Below the pieces are notes generated by a model. The model was given only the letters and a program-made list of their open reading frames with translations, was not told the origin of the DNA and did not search any database. This document shows, one piece after another, positions 63,568 through 64,000 of a stretch of 64,000 nucleotides of DNA. The stretch covers positions 50,460 to 114,459 of the forward strand of contig DATJMX010000025.1 in NCBI GenBank assembly GCA_035508495.1. The letters run 5' to 3'. How positions within the stretch are numbered: the stretch's first letter is position 1; every line of letters begins with the position of its first letter. The stretch comes from Candidatus Binataceae bacterium (GTDB lineage: Bacteria > Desulfobacterota > Binatia > Binatales > Binataceae). Made by a program: the position numbers and the translations under genes.

Positions 63568-64000
<433 letters not shown>

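Overview
The window is a GC-rich bacterial chromosome segment with canonical Gram-negative features: lipoproteins, a TolC-type outer-membrane channel, an RND efflux system and hopanoid-lipid genes. It holds about 67 protein-coding genes and the first ~430 bases of a 16S rRNA. No integrase, transposase, CRISPR array or phage block was seen. The 16S start, hopanoid genes HpnI/HpnJ/HpnL and a form II CoxSLM cluster fit an environmental deltaproteobacterium-like lineage such as Candidatus Binatota (Desulfobacterota_B). That placement is inference from memory; a 16S search would decide it.

Region 1 (1-11.3 kb, + strand) is the distal S10/spc/alpha ribosomal operon in canonical order: L16 (cut by the window edge), L29, S17, L14, L24, L5, S14, S8, L6, L18, S5, L30, L15, SecY, Adk, Map, IF-1, L36, S13, S11, S4, RpoA, L17, then an intrinsic terminator. 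Several neighbours overlap at stop/start. L5 and S11 carry unusual low-complexity N-terminal extensions. L24, S14, S4, L36 and Adk all keep cysteine (zinc) sites.

Region 2 (11.4-25.7 kb, mostly - strand) holds a small lipoprotein, an SMP-30/gluconolactonase-like protein, and a heavy-metal-type efflux operon (TolC-like channel, membrane-fusion lipoprotein, then two tandem paralogous RND pumps). A cupredoxin plus cytochrome c pair and ClpB follow.

Region 3 (25.9-42.5 kb) has a form II molybdenum hydroxylase operon (CoxS, CoxL, CoxM, CoxG), a Crp-family regulator, the TldD/PmbA pair, a SCO1/CYCXC copper-thiol pair, three large polytopic membrane proteins (two of them YfhO-like tandem paralogs) and a glutathione peroxidase.

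Region 4 (42.7-51 kb) has a Spy/CpxP-like periplasmic protein, a His/Tyr/Pro-rich exported peptide, a hopanoid/lipid modification cluster (HpnI glycosyltransferase, HpnJ radical SAM enzyme, HpnL-like flippase-family protein, ArnT-like glycosyltransferase) and gamma-glutamyltransferase.

Region 5 (51-64 kb) is a mosaic of single genes: enoyl-CoA hydratase, SRPBCC protein with an operator-like palindrome in its promoter, glutathione transferase, UspA, a frameshifted antitoxin-like gene, Hsp20 next to an ATP-independent-looking Lon-like protease, nicotinate phosphoribosyltransferase, DAHP synthase, nitronate monooxygenase, an RskA-like membrane protein and an MFS transporter. It ends in a ribosomal RNA operon with two tandem sigma70-like promoters.

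The least explained structure is a dispersed palindromic intergenic repeat (three copies at 25.8, 30.2 and 52.5 kb) built from 8-nt CACNAAGR-like units. It is the best candidate here for a poorly described element.
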